Source of the DNA: Desmodus rotundus
Lineage: Eukaryota; Chordata; Mammalia; Chiroptera; Phyllostomidae
Assembly (NCBI RefSeq): GCF_022682495.2
Contig: NC_071399.1
Span: 55,606,873-55,670,872, forward strand
Reading direction: 5' to 3'
DNA: 64,000 nucleotides
Shown here: piece by piece, positions 1-12,474 of the stretch
How the letters are laid out: every line of letters begins with the position of its first letter
Position numbering within the stretch: position 1 is the stretch's first letter
The notes under the pieces: model-generated
The model's input: the letters and a program-made list of their open reading frames with translations, nothing else
The model's database searches: none
Told to the model about the DNA's origin: nothing
Translations under genes and position numbers: made by a program

Positions 1-1520
1 TATTCTGGTGACAAGGTCTGTGTGTTCTCTATTATTAGTCTAGTTTACACACCTAAGCTAGAGATGTTAGTCCTAACAAAGCTAAACTTACCTGGGTCTA
101 TGCTGAAAGGACTGTGCCGACTGTTTCAGTTTATTTTTAATTTTTACCACTATCCCCACTTGGCTTATTATAAGGTCTGCCTAGATAATGTGTTCAGTTT
201 TTACATAATTTAGAGTGTTTATTCTTTGTATTAAGAGTTTGTTTGCTTTGGCAAAACTCTTACTGTGATTTTTAAAAATTAACTATCTCTCTAAGTATTT
301 TCATTGGCTTTCAGTTTTACCAGCCTCTCAACAAGACCAGCAAGTAAAAGAAAAAAATGCTTTTGTATAAATTACAGAAAAAGGGACTCTCCTTTAATTT
401 TTTTTTAAAAAGAAGCTTCTTTCTCTTTGTTGACAAGCTCCAGGCCTAGTGTAGTGAGGGCCATGATTGTATACCTGCACCCAGGCTTAATTTAAGATCC
501 CACTCCTTCCTTTGGCCAGATTATCTCTTTGCAACATCATACTAGAGATATATTTTCAATCATGTGAATTAATCAGAGAATTGCTTTGTAATGTCCAGAA
601 CATATCTCTAAATGATGTTTTTTACATAATGAAAATGTAGGAAATGTTTAGAGCCAGGGGATCTGATGATTACATTCAAAGCATCTCTTGAGGGACCAGA
701 TTTTTTATAGTCCAGACCCTAACTCTGGTCACCAATCAGTAAAATGCATATGATCTGTGTATACATATGCATTTTCAGATTTGTCAGATGCTACTCCTTC
801 CAATTTCACATTGAATACATTGAATGTGTCACTGTTCTGTTACCTTTTATAAGATGATGCTTTCACTGCCACTATTTTGGAAAAGCGTTGGGAAGTCTGA
901 TCTCAAATGAAGTTGTTACAATAGTCACATAGAAGATAAATCATAGTCACAATCCCATTGTATTTTTCAGAGTACTTTCGAAGGACTTAATACTTAATGC
1001 CTAGCCAAGCATTTTGAAATACTTCAGTATGAGCAGTGGGTTATATTTATCAATTCAGTTTGGATACTATGTGCTAAAAATGTATATGTAATTTAGCACA
1101 TTTTATATAGTTTATAAAAGATCATTCTAAGTGAAGATTACATTATTCATTAATGTAATTCTTGGAGTTATGGTTCATATAAAAACAAACTCTAAAAGGT
1201 ATGGAAGCTAACATATTATTCTACAGGTCTCAGAGAGAGTAAAAATGAAAATGTAAAAGTATAAAAAGTGTAAAACAAATCTTATTTATTGTTATGTTAA
1301 TGTGAAATATTTGCATCTTTGGCATCCTTAACACCTTCACATTGCATGTGAAGATTTTTTAAATTGCCCTTCTGTATATTCGCACGGACCAGTGGTGTCT
1401 ACCACCTTTGCACTGTCAGTGAAACTTCAAGGCCCATGAATTGTTCCTGTGTCAGAGTGCTGTCGGACTTTTTCTGTATTTCCTCAAAAGTAATGTGTTC
1501 CTGAAAACTGAACTAAGATT
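1..1520. other. AT-rich DNA without recognised gene
   Basis: No coding frame, known repeat or RNA gene is recognised here. The only structured item is the 12-bp inverted repeat at 741-775, listed separately. Base composition is uniformly AT-rich, like the rest of the window. Old diverged repeats could be present below what can be recognised by eye. Confidence 0.5.
741..775. repeat. perfect 12-bp inverted repeat with 11-nt spacer
   Basis: The arms AAAATGCATATG (741-752) and CATATGCATTTT (764-775) are exact reverse complements around an 11-base spacer. It could form a small stem-loop or cruciform. Each arm contains an ATGCAT core that resembles, but does not match, the ATGCAAAT octamer bound by POU factors. 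No gene or transcript context is visible, so a regulatory role is only speculation. Confidence 0.75.
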
Positions 1521-1524
1521 TTAA

Positions 1525-1740
1525 AACCTGGGAACTCACTTAAGATCTGCCACTTACTAGTCAAATAAACTTTAAAAATTTATAAGCTTAATGAGGCTCA
1601 TGTTTTCATCTATTAATTGGTGCAAGAAATAGTTGCTCCAGCTTCCTTCCCATGGACGAGTTGTTAGGAACAAATGAGAGTAATATATGAAAGAATTCTA
1701 AAGTTGTGAAGTCCTATGAAGAAACAAGTGCAATTATTTG
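1525..1740 (+). repeat. probable MIR SINE remnant
   Basis: The order of short segments fits the MIR layout: 'gatctgccacttactag', then a stretch like 'ctcatgttttcatctattaa', then an 'aatgagagtaatatatga' region. These correspond to the MIR core and the downstream conserved part. Divergence is high, as expected for a mammal-wide SINE. Ends are approximate. Confidence 0.45.
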
Positions 1741-1959
1741 GAGTATATTATGTACTTTGCAAAATGATTTCACTTCTGCTATATGATTATGCATCATACA
1801 TCAAATGTGGTCAGCCAAAATGCACTTCTGAATATCATCTTATAGCCAATTAACTTTCATCACCAATTGTTAGCTTAATAAATTATGCACTCATATTTTC
1901 TAGTGTATTGATTCCAAGTTTGTAATACTATTGTCCAAGGCTTGATGTCTGGGGTCATG

Positions 1960-2120
1960 CTTTTGGCACTAGCTATAGGTGGCCTTTTATGAAACACTAA
2001 TTGTGCCTCACCCTAGCATCAAGGCTAGGATTTGGTCTATTTTGTACACTGTACCTCAAGCACCTAGAACAGTAATTAGCTTGTATAAGTTCTCAATAAA
2101 TACTTGCTGAATGACTGAAA
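1960..2120 (+). repeat. probable L2 LINE 3' end
   Basis: The stretch 'cacctagaacagtaatt' followed by 'gttctcaataaatacttgct' and 'gaatgactga' matches the well-known 3' end of L2 LINEs. Only the 3' tail is recognisable. The upstream limit is uncertain. Confidence 0.5.
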
Positions 2121-2930
2121 TAATTTCTCCCCTATAATACTGAAAAAGTCTGAGCACAGGTAGAAAAATGTGGTAAGCCATTCTTGCATATCCTTTAAAA
2201 CAAAGATTTATATTCATTAGTTTGCTCCTTTCTCCCATCCTTTCAACACAAACTGTTTTATGCTATACTTCTCAGGAAATGCCAGTCCACTAAGCTCTTT
2301 CATAAAACTTATTCATGTAAAAATAACATTCATGCCTCGAGGTTTAAAAACAACTTAGTGAAGTCCAAGAGATAAACAACACAAAGTTTCCCCCCAATGC
2401 CTTTTCCATAACTGAGATCCTACATTCGTTTGTAGTATTTTTATTAGTAGGAATTGTATGTATCTAGTGATAAATTCATATAATGCAAACAGCTAACAGG
2501 TAATGTATCTACCTTCAATGCTTTCTCTCTATATTTTCAATGTTTTCCAGAAATATCCAGGTAACAATGACCTTATATATTATTTCAGATATATGTCTGA
2601 ATTTCTAAATAATGTTGTAATACATATACCATCTTGCGGTTTGCTTTTTCCTAAACTAGTTGTTATTTACATTAGCTTTTATACATCTTGTTTTAATTTT
2701 AATGACTACAGTAACATATTAATCCATTATATAGTTATACATAATTTAATTAATAATATCTTGACCATTTATGTCATTTTCAGTCTTTTACTACACAATA
2801 GTCAGATAAATATTCTCATCCAAATGTCTTTATATTAAAGTGTGAAAACACCTGCAGGATACACTAAAAAATGGAATGAGCGCATCAAATGTTTTGTATG
2901 ACTTTTACTTGGCTCCTGAAAAACAAATTA
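2121..2930. other. AT-rich DNA, nothing recognised
   Basis: The stretch between the L2 tail and the Tigger1 left end holds no recognised repeat. The open frame near 2503-2838 has low-complexity hydrophobic composition typical of AT-rich noncoding DNA and is not accepted as a gene. Confidence 0.5.
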
Positions 2931-3419
2931 CAGGCATACTTCAGAGATATTGTGAGTTAGATTGCAGACCACACAATGAAGTAGATATCACAGTAAAGTG
3001 GGCCATACAAATTTTTTGGTATCCCAAAACATATAAAAGTTATGTTTATACGATAATATAGTCTACTAAGTGTGAAATAACTTTATGTCTTAAAAAATGG
3101 ACATACATTAATTTAAACATACCTTATTGCTGAAACATGCTAACCATTATCTGAGCCTTCAGCAAGTCATAATCTTTTTGGTGGTAGAAGGTATTGCTTC
3201 AGTGTTGATGGCTGTTGCCTGATCAGATGGTTATTGCTGAAGGTTGGTATGGCAATTTCTTAAAATAAGGCAACACATTTTTTTTACGTCTGTTGACTGT
3301 TTCTTGTTAGAAACCATTTCATGCAATGCTGTTTGATAACATTTACCCACAGCAGAGCATCTTTCAAAATTGGAGTCAATTCTCTAAAGCCCTGCCACCA
3401 CTTTATCATCTAAGATTAT

Positions 3420-3653
3420 CTAATATTCTAAAGCCTTTGTGGTTTGTTCAACACTCTTTACAGTATATTCACCAGGAATATATTTCGTCTCAAGAAACTG
3501 CTTTCTTTGCTCATCCATAAGAAACAAGTCCTCATCTATTAAAGTCTGGCCATGAGATTGCAGTAATTCAGTCACATCTTTAGCTTCCATTTCTAATTCT
3601 AGTTCTCTTACTATATCCTCCAAATCTGCAGTTACTTTCTCCACTGAAGTCTT
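3420..3653 (-). pseudogene. Tigger1 transposase C-terminal remnant
   Basis: The longest surviving piece of the Tigger1 transposase frame reads leftward from the L1 junction at about 3653 down to 3420. It is an acidic C-terminal tail with runs such as [19 protein letters not shown] and [18 protein letters not shown], which match the acidic C-terminal part of the Tigger1 transposase. The apparent lysine-rich start of this frame is translated L1 tail sequence and not part of the protein. The catalytic DDE core, which would lie at about 4300-5000, is broken by stops and frameshifts. No function is expected. Confidence 0.8.
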
Positions 3654-4017
3654 TTTTTCTTTTTTCCTTTTGTTTTTATTGTTCAATTACAATTGTTCCC
3701 CTTTTTCCCCTATTACTCTCCCCTGCCCTACCCACTCCCACCTCCCACATTCAACCCCCATCCTCATTGGCTTTGTCCATGGGTCCTTTACACATGTTTC
3801 TCTATGACCCTTCCCCTTCTTCCCCCCATTAATTTCTCCCCCACCCCTCTGGTTACTGTCAGTATATTATTTATTTCCATGTCTCTGGTTATATTTTGCT
3901 TGCTTGTTTGTTTTGTTGATTAGGTTGCACTTACAGGTGAGATCATATGGTATTTGTCTCACCACCTGGCTTATTTCACTTAGCTTAATGCTCTCCAGTT
4001 CCATCCATGCTGTCGCA
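3654..4017 (-). mobile_element. L1 3' fragment inserted in Tigger1
   Basis: A T-rich stretch (the complement of a poly-A tail) leads into 'ttattgttcaattacaattg', then a C-rich tract. This is the same 3'UTR start as the L1 copies at 22193 and 51249. It ends in the last codons of ORF2 ('ttatttcacttagcttaatg', 'cagttccatccatgctg'). The element is 5'-truncated to about 360 bp. Tigger1 sequence stops at 'ccactgaagtct' and resumes at 'gaacatctcaaagttatcca', which fixes the borders. The target-site duplication is only weakly visible. Confidence 0.85.
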
Positions 4018-5487
4018 AACTTTTGAACATCTCAAAGTTATCCATGAGGGTTGAAATCTTCTTCCAAACTCATGCTAATGTCAATATTGTGTCCTTTCCC
4101 CTTGAATCACAAAAGTTCTTAATGGAATATAGAATGGTGAATACTTTCCAGAACAATTTCAATTTACTTTGCCTAATTTATCAGATAAATTGCTATCTAT
4201 TCCAAATATAGCCTTACAAATACAAATTTTTAAGTAATAAGCCTTATAAGTCAAAATTACTCCTTGCTCCATAGGCTACAGAATAAATATTGCATTAGAA
4301 GCCATTAAAAACCACATTAATGTTGTAGTATATCTCTATCAGAGCTCTTGAGTGACCTGAGCATTATCAATAAGCAGTAATATTTTGAAATGAATCTCTG
4401 TTTTCTGAGCAGTAGGTCTCAACAGTGCACTTAAAATATTCAGTAAACCATGTAGTAAATAAATGTGCTGGTATCCAGGCTCTGCGGTTCCATTTCTAGA
4501 ACACAAGCAGAACTCTTCAGGGTCCTACGACCCTTCTCCTCTGTAGCTGTGAAAGTCCTAGATGGCATCTTCTACCAATATAGGGCTTTTTTGTCTACAC
4601 TGAAAGTCTTTTGTTCAGTGTAGCCACCTTTATTAACATTCTCACCTAGCTCTTCTGGGTAACTTGCAGCTTCTACATCAGCACTATGCTAGCTTCAAAC
4701 TTTTCTTCTGCTGCCTGCTCACCTATCAAACCTTCATAAAATTAAAGAGAGTTGGGGTCTTCTGGATTAAGTTTTGGCCTAAAAGAATGTTGCAGCTGGT
4801 TTGACCTTTTATTCAGACCACTAAAACTTGCTCCTTATCAGCAATAAGGTTGTTTCACCTTCTTATCATTTGTATGTTCACTGAGGTAACAAAATTAATT
4901 ATCTTCAACAATTTTTTTGCATTCACAACTCGACTAAATGTTTGGCACAAGAGTACTAGCTGTTAGCCTAATTTAGCTTTCAACATGCCTTCTTCATGAA
5001 GAAGCTGAATTTTGTCTAGTTTTTAATTTAAAGTGAGAGACATGTAACTCTTCCTTTCACTTAAAGACATAGAGACCATTGTAGATTTATTAATTGGCTT
5101 GATTTAATATTGTTGTCTTTCAGGGAATAGGGAAGCCAGAGAAGATGGAAAGAGGTGGTCAGTGGACCCATCAGGACACACACACATGTTTATTCATTAA
5201 GTACGCAGTCTGACATGGAAGTGGGTCATGGTGCTCCAACACAGTTACAATAGTAATATCAAAGGTCACTGACCACACCACTCTAACAAATATAACAACA
5301 GTGAAATTTTTTGAACTATTGGAAAAATTACCAAAATGTGAAACTGATAGGCAGTGAGCAAATGGTGTTAGAAATATGACACCAATAGACTTGCTTGACA
5401 CTGGGTTGCCACAAACCTTCATTATGTAAAAAATGTACTGTCTGCCAAGTGCAATAAAGTGAATCATAATAAAATGAAGTATCCCTT

Positions 5488-7900
5488 AAGCCTTGCAAAG
5501 GGGTTTTCACTATGTGAGCCCATGTACCTCTATTCCATAATTAACCTTTCACACTCTGCAATTGTGATAGTTAAAATCACACCTCATATTTTCAAGTTTA
5601 AATCAATTTTCTTATAGAGAAATTTTTAGGTGGTATTTTTATATGCTTCAACACTTTTTGCATTTATTTTATATAAGCTATCTTTCAATATCCTTCGCCC
5701 ATTTTTATAAAGGAATTTTCACAGATTTTAATTGATTAGCCATTATTCACTATAAAATCAGAATTGCATTCAGCCCATCAAATGACTCAACAGCTTTGCT
5801 TAGTGTGTTATTTACCTCAATTGAATAATACTTTTCTGCAAGAATTTAAAAAAATTTTCTGTAGACAAATTGATCTGTATTTTATTTTAGTAATTCTTAA
5901 TTTTGCATTATACTTTGAAAAGGTTTGCTCAATCAAATATGAAAAATCTTCCAATTTTATTATTTTTATCATTTAATTTTAATGTAATTATTTTATTAAT
6001 CTGACATGTATATTTTGTATATTTTGATATAGGATTAAAAATTAATCTTTTTTTTCAGGTGTCTGGCAAGTTTTCCTAATTCTACTTATTCAAAAATGAA
6101 TTATTTCTTGAGAAATGGGAGGTTATCTTTATTATAAACTAAATTCCTGTTTGGGTATCTATTTCTCAGTTCTCTCTGATATTCCATTGATCTCTCTGTA
6201 TTTTTATGCATAAGTACCAGTTGCTTTGATTTCTAAAACTATATACATATTGAAACATCTTACAGGGCTAGCTTTTATCCATTATTCTTCTATTTAAGAA
6301 CCTTCTTAGAAATTGTAGCAAAATTTTTTATTCAAATAAACCATAATTAGCTTGTTTGGTTGAAAATAAAAATTATCTTTTTTAAATGTTAAACTAAATG
6401 TATGATTAATTAACAGAAAACTGATATCTTTATAATTGTAGTTAAGGGAAATGCACACTTTCCTATTGAAATATATTTTTAATTCCCCCTTTTCATTTAT
6501 TTATATCTTTTACTTTTCTTGTTAACATTTGCCAATGAAAGTTCCTCTCATTATATTACTATATAACTGGCCTATTTTATGTTTTCTAGATGGTTTTTAT
6601 AAAGAAACTATTGAGATATATATGTGTATATATAACAATAAATGTATATACTGTTTTGCTTATTACATTTTACTCAATTATATAACTACAATTATTTTAT
6701 ATTTCCATAATATTTTTAGTTTATTTGCATGTGTTTTTTAAAGTACAGTTCAATTACTTCCAATATCTATACCTTTAATTTTCTCCTTCAGTCTAAATGT
6801 GTCAAATAATTCCTCCTGAAAATATCATATTTTTGATTTTGGAATTCCTTTAGGTGTTCTTGTGTTTATAGTTAAAACTTTTAACTTTTCATTAAAATGG
6901 ATACTGGCTTTTACTTTATATCTATATTTATATATTTATATCTATATTGCTATGCCTACATCTACATATATACATATAGACAATGCAGGTTTTGTAAATG
7001 TGTGAATAAATATAAACCAGTGCTTTCTTTTCTCATGCACATAACTTTCACTACACTTGACTTGTGTGACACTTGAAGGAAAGCATGGGGCAGGTGGAGT
7101 CTTCTGGGCTCAGTCAACGAATTTTATTTAAAGTTCATGAGTGACCTCGTCAAGCACAACGGGAAAATACAATTAGTGGACCCTTCCCTCGAGCTTCTCT
7201 GGGAAGAGTGAATCTACCATTGTAGAAAAATAGATATTTTTTATTTTTAATGAGTTAGAGTTGGATGATATGAGGTGAATCTGAGAATTTTTTATATATC
7301 AAACAAAAAGACATATTTCCTAACTAGTAAGGCACAATGAAAAGTACTAACTGTGTGACATTTAATACATCGCCTAACTTTTCTTTTCTTTATTTGAAGT
7401 ATGAGAGAGTAGATAATGCCAAAATATTTTTTATGTTTAACATAATTCAAATTCTGTCAATTAACCCAATTAGCAAGTGATTTACTTGGCAGAACAGATT
7501 ATGAGACTAGATTATAATCTTCCTTTACGCATCTTTGTTCCATATGGGTTCAAAATATAGAGAAATAAAGCATATCAGAATCTCTAGTTCTGTTTGTTTG
7601 ATACTCATTTTTGTTTCTATATAAAAAAATGAATTCAGAATATATTTCTATTTAATTTTATATTCTGTCAAGCTTCCCCCCCTAATTTTGTTTAAAAGTT
7701 TAAACTTTTCTGTAAAGTTAAGCTCTACTATAATGCAGGTTTCTTGGTTGTTAAAATTAGGGATTGACAAAATAGGAGTTTGATTGATATGAAGGTGGTA
7801 GATTCTAATATATCTACTTTTCCTTAGAAAATAAATCTCGATGTTATAGGTACATTAACATAATGTTATTCAGGATTGTGAAGAAATGTTTTTGTTCTGC
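5488..7900. other. AT-rich DNA, nothing recognised
   Basis: This is a long, very AT-rich stretch with no gene or confidently named repeat. It includes a degenerate TATATC-type simple-sequence patch at 6903-6980. The open frames here are short and of biased composition, and show no homology that I recognise. Confidence 0.5.
6903..6980. repeat. degenerate (TATATC)n / (CATATA)n simple repeat
   Basis: An interrupted alternation of 'tatatctatatttatatat' and 'ctacatatatacatatag' units makes this a decayed microsatellite. Confidence 0.6.
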
Positions 7901-8410
7901 TCAGCGGGTGCACTCATCATTACCCCTGCCAAGTCATTTTAGTGTACTGAATTTGAAACACCAGGATATGTGCACATATCGGCACGTGTTTGCCACCAGT
8001 CAAGCTTGAGGTCTACAGAGCGGAGGCAGTGAAATCTGGGCTTGCCACAACTCTCCATTGAGGTTCTTGAAAACCAGCTTCAATGTCTCCCAAAGCCTAT
8101 GAAATATGAGCAGTATGGACAGATCCCTAATAATGAAGTCCTGGCAAGCAGCCCATCTCCTCGCAAGGAAGCTCTGCTCACTATTGTAGCTCCACTAGGC
8201 TGGCTACGTGTGGAGGATGGATGCCAGCAGGATGCTGAAACAGCTGCTAGTTGGTAAGCTGAAGGGGGACAAACGTATACGGGCAGGGAAGGAGGAGCGT
8301 GTGGGTATTGGCATGTTTGCCGAGGCTCTGCTGAACAGTGCTCCGCACTGTCAGGGTGGCTGGCTGATTGTAGAGCAATAGCAGCACAGCACCATCTTGG
8401 CTTTTAAATT
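7885..8410 (+). other. GC-richer unique island with weak exon-like signals
   Basis: This roughly 500-bp stretch is visibly less AT-rich than its surroundings and matches no repeat that I recognise. A pyrimidine tract ending in 'tgttctgctcag' (about 7904) resembles a splice acceptor. 'TTG|GTAAGC' at 8251-8259 is a good donor match. One frame is open from 8033 to that donor, and its first stop codon (TAA, 8255-8257) lies inside the donor itself. The frame has no ATG at its start and its translation (for example KYEQYGQIPNNEV) matches no protein that I know. It could be a noncoding exon, an unrecognised ancient repeat or chance. I do not call it a gene. Confidence 0.2.
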
Positions 8411-10705
8411 TCAGAAAAAACCAAATTCTTTCCCCCCCTCAAATAATATAAGGGAATCAAAGAAACAAAATTCTTTCCTAGAATGCTAGACTAATTATTT
8501 ATTTACTTATTTATTTAAAGAGCAACTTGTGCCTATTTGAGAAGTGACAACTAGTTACATTTGTACTACATTCCTATATACATTTGGTCCCCAAAACAAA
8601 TGTTATATTTCACTATATTTTAAAATCTATTTTTTGATAAAACATGCCTTTTCTTTTATTAAAAAATTAAAGTTAACCTATAATTTCCTTCAATGAGTGG
8701 TCAATATCAATATGTGGGGTTTTGTCAATATGTATTGAAATTGAGCTATATGCTACTTCTATGAATTTATACTAGAGAAAACACCAACATACGTACAAAT
8801 GCACATGGATTGTAACAGTGTCTAACCACACAGTATTAGAAGTCAACTGGTCAACAGGGAACTAGTAAAATAAGTGATAGTCCATTCATATTAAGGGATA
8901 TTATGTAGCTAAGTGAGGCACATTAGATCAGTATGTACTCAGCTAGAAAGATAACTATATTATGTATGTTGGGTATAAAACTAGTGTTGTAGAATAAAAT
9001 ACAAAACATCATTTTTTAAGGAAGAAAATCCTTGTGTAGCTTCTGTGTGTGCAATGTAATTAAAACAATAAATAAACTATTTTTGAAAATTATATTATAA
9101 AAGAAAGTGAGCTACTCATGGCTCTCTGTTTCAACTCTAAGTTATGGAAAGATCTGCTAAGGATGGCCTACAGTCATGGGCTCTCCTAGATTTTGTTCAG
9201 GGGCAATAGTGATACCATCATCAACTAAACGAGACAAGGTAAAGAAGAGATGAAAAAAACAGAAATGTCTAAAGAGAAACAAAAAGGGGACTAGAGGAAG
9301 AATTGTAGGACAGGGCAAAAAAGGAAACGATGAGAGAGAGGGAAGAAACAAAGAAAACGATGAGGAATTTTTTGAAGCTCCATTTCTGCTCATCTACTAA
9401 ACAAAATATACTGCAAAAAATACTTTTAAACCTCCACTGTAAGATGTTGCTTCCTTTGGGAATGTTCACATTGTTACATTTTTCTGTCTTCTTTGACAGT
9501 CTATCTATTGTGACTTCCACCTAAGGACTTGGTCCAAACCAATTCTTTTTATTAAGTTTGCTGAAATGACAATGATCTGAAGTTGTGGTTTCATGGTCCA
9601 GCTACCCATTGAGCCAAGTTGTGATCCATTGTCGTGCACACCACCAATAGGACCGCAACCCTGTAGTTATCACCGTTCAACTCACCAGTCACTTCTCTGG
9701 GTAAAGGCAATGTCTCCAGTAGGCCACCATTAAACGCATATTACCCAAACTCAGGGTGGCAGCATCTCTTCAGTCCCTCAAATAAGGTGGCAGCCTTGGA
9801 CTGACTTTTATTTTGACATGCACTCTCTTTAACAATCAACAGACAAATCTCTAAATGTTATGATTTTTTTCCAATAACATCAGCAGTTTCCACACTTCCA
9901 GCCTTCAGAATATGTTCCTTTAGCTGCCTTTTCAAATCCTGTAAATCAGCATGAGAAAAAGAATAGCATGAGCTGAGGCAAGGTAATAAAAAATAAAAGA
10001 ACAATTAAGAAGTAAAAAAAAAATCTTCAGTACTTTTCTAACAATTAAGTCCTCTCCTGGTGTGTTTTGTGTATTTTTGGAGGTTAAATTGGTCTTAAGT
10101 TGATGCTAAGACTTGAAGTTGTTATTGGAAAGAAGAAACATCATGTTGGTAGAAAAAATATACTGAAGAATGTTTATTGTTTAGAGCAAATATGTGTCTG
10201 AACACCCATTTATGTAGATACAGTGATCAACAAATACTAACAGGTCAAGAATTATAGGTTGACTGATCCATTCCACGACTCCAGGTTTGAAGGCGACTAC
10301 ATAATTGTCTTGTGTATTAATATACAGTTTGCATATAAGTGAGTGCAAAGCTGGATTTGACTCAATTTTTGTTCTTGGGTGCTGTCCTTAAAATCAGTAT
10401 ATTCATACATCTCCCAAGCTCTGCAACTGATAACCACCATCCATTAATTTACTTATATTTTTGTTTCACATCTGCCAGGTACAGGACATAATGCAAGGGA
10501 CTAAGGATACAATGAATAAGACGTTTATAATTCCAAAGCTCATGGAACTTGCATATTTATTGTTTAAAGCCTAGTTTAGTTGGTATTGTTCAGGGATACA
10601 ATACTTGACACCTGCTCATAAAAGACCAACAATTTCACTGGAGAAGTATGAACCACATGAAAAAAATAATAAAAGGTGATAATCATAATTATCTAATGAG
10701 TTATT
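8411..10705. other. unrecognised DNA with a purine-rich tract
   Basis: No gene or confident repeat is seen. A purine-rich strand occupies about 9236-9372. The 9530-9830 portion is more complex and GC-balanced ('gaccgcaaccctgtagttat'), and could be an old retrocopy or repeat that I do not recognise. Confidence 0.45.
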
Positions 10706-10921
10706 CAGAGAAGCAATTTTTTTTATTTAAAAGACCAGAGAATAAATATTTTATGCTTTGTGAACCAAATGGTTTTTGCTATATCTACTCAATTCTACCT
10801 TATAGCACAAAAGTAGCTATAGAAACAAAGTAATGGGTATAATATTGTTCCATTTAACTTTATTCATAAAAATAGGTAGTAGTCTGGATTTGGCCCATGG
10901 GTAGTGCAGGATCAACTCCTG
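10706..10921 (+). mobile_element. Charlie-type hAT MITE
   Basis: Ordered blocks match a very common eutherian nonautonomous hAT: 'gaataaatattttatgcttt', 'ctactcaattctacctt', 'agcacaaaagtagctatag', 'aactttattcataaaaatag' and 'ctggatttggcccatggg'. The ends CAG and CTG fit hAT termini. The expected 8-bp duplication is no longer recognisable. I do not assign a Repbase name. It carries no coding capacity and depended on a Charlie transposase. Confidence 0.7.
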
Positions 10922-12059
10922 CCTCAGAAAGTAGTTGGTACAGGACTGGGTGAAAACGGGGAAACCACAACAGAGGGTCAGAGAGAAGGTACACTAGATC
11001 TTAAACAAAGGAAAACAAGTGGCTCACACTCACTTTACATAATTTCAGCATAATAATTAGACTATACCCCAAATATTCTTATTGACGTTACCTAAATTCA
11101 CTTATCTGGACCTAAACTTCACTATCTACATCAAGTTTTACTCTGTCTTCCCTAGCCCAACTCTTTTTACTTAAGGCATTATCCTTTCTTTTTGGTTTTA
11201 ATCTCAGTCTCTAGAAAAGACTTAGTCCCTGAAACTCTGAACACTTACTTAATGGACAATCACAAACTCACTGCTTTAAGGCTTAGGCCTTGGTTTTGTA
11301 TTGGTTGGCAAGCACAGACTTCTGTACTTGATAGGGAGTAAAAATGAGAGGAAAAAATATGAAGTATGGGGTGTTTGTACATATAAAAGTGATAGAAAAT
11401 AGATTATGATGGGAAGAATAAAAAAATAAGACTGAGATTAAAAGAGGGATAATGGTAAAGAAGCTCCTAAAACCTTCTTCAGAAGGTCCAGATAATTACA
11501 AGCATGCCATTCCCATGAAGCAAGACAACTTTATCAAAAATTAATGATGTTATAGTCAGATAATTCCATCTTCATTGAAAGTGCATAAAAATTCATATAA
11601 GTGGTGAGTTTATAAATATTTTACTAGTCTGAAATACTTTTCTTTCCCATAATACTCTCCATTGTCTCCATAATTAAGTGTTAATAATTTAAATTGTTCT
11701 TTGAAGCCTCGGAGGATTTCCAATGATAGTATAAAAATTGCAGAACTTTACCATTACTGTTCCCCTTTTGGTAAATAGTTAATTAAATAACAAACTAAAA
11801 ATGATTTATTTTTTAGTACAAATACATTTTAAATAAAAGCACTTGCAACATATCTAGTTGTGTTTTGCTTGGCAAAATGTTTCTTAAAGATCTTAACACT
11901 TTTTGGTTCAGTGTATGTCCATATTTTCCAAATAACAGCCCTTGTGCTTGGGCCTTTCCCCTGCATTCCACATACATCTGAGTCTCCTAACTTCACATAC
12001 TCCAGTCTGACTTCTAACTGATGCTTCAAAGGAGTCTTACTTGACCTTCCCAGGAGGGT
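10922..12059. other. nothing recognised
   Basis: AT-rich sequence with no gene or repeat that I can name. The minus-strand open frame around 11829-12083 has no recognised motif and runs into the L2-like segment next to it. Confidence 0.45.
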
Positions 12060-12260
12060 TAAGGATAAACTACATCTGCTCACTTAGTGCTATCATGATA
12101 TTTGTAATATTGATTTCTAATTATTTATTATTTTCTCTCCATTAGACTATGAGCCCTAGAACACAGAGATTCTTTTTTGTTTCAGTAGACACTGCTTGAG
12201 CCTGGGGCAAGATGGGTAATTAGTAAATATGTGGAGGGACAAATGAGTAAGTTCCTACTG
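12060..12260 (+). repeat. probable L2 LINE fragment
   Basis: 'ttagactatgagccctagaa' is the typical L2 motif (ttagactgtgagctcc in the family). It is followed by a decayed 'agcctggggcaagatgg ... gtaaatatgtgga' tail like the L2 3' end. Divergence is high and the ends are approximate. Confidence 0.45.
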
Positions 12261-12474
12261 TATTATGTAAGTGTTACCCAGAAGCTACAAGAAAGCATTT
12301 TTCTTTACAGTGACAGCTAGTGTCCTATGCATCTCATCTTCACAACATCTAACAAATTCATGTTTATGTTCAACACACAATTGGAAATAATACATTGAAA
12401 TTATAAACACCATCACCTCTGAGTATAATGCTGGTATTTCTGATCTTAGACAAGGACAACTGGAGTTCATTTTT

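Larger units (their letters stand above)
2931..5487 (-). mobile_element. Tigger1-like DNA transposon (pogo/TcMar), split by an L1
   Basis: This is an almost end-to-end, decayed Tigger1-like element in reverse orientation. The left terminus reads CAGGCATACTTCAGAGATAT just after a TA dinucleotide (2929-2930). The right end 'gaagtatccctt' is the degenerate complement of that terminus. Many internal blocks match the remembered Tigger1 consensus in order, including 'gagccttcagcaagtcataa', 'agcagtaggtctcaacagtg' and 'tagccacctttattaacatt'. The middle is interrupted by an L1 3' fragment at 3654-4017. Tigger elements move by cut-and-paste with a pogo-type DDE transposase and a TA target. This copy is dead: its transposase frame on the minus strand is broken many times. 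Without the insert it is about 2.2 kb, against about 2.4 kb for the family, so internal deletions exist, one of them around 4505. Confidence 0.9.

Noticed and set aside
8379..8387. TAGCAGCAC, identical to the start of miR-15/16-family microRNAs
   Set aside because: The following bases differ from all family members that I know, and no complementary arm for a hairpin lies within about 80 bases on either side.
9530..9830. GC-balanced stretch that could be an old retrocopy
   Set aside because: Both strands were scanned for recognisable protein or RNA similarity and none was found. It is left as unrecognised DNA.
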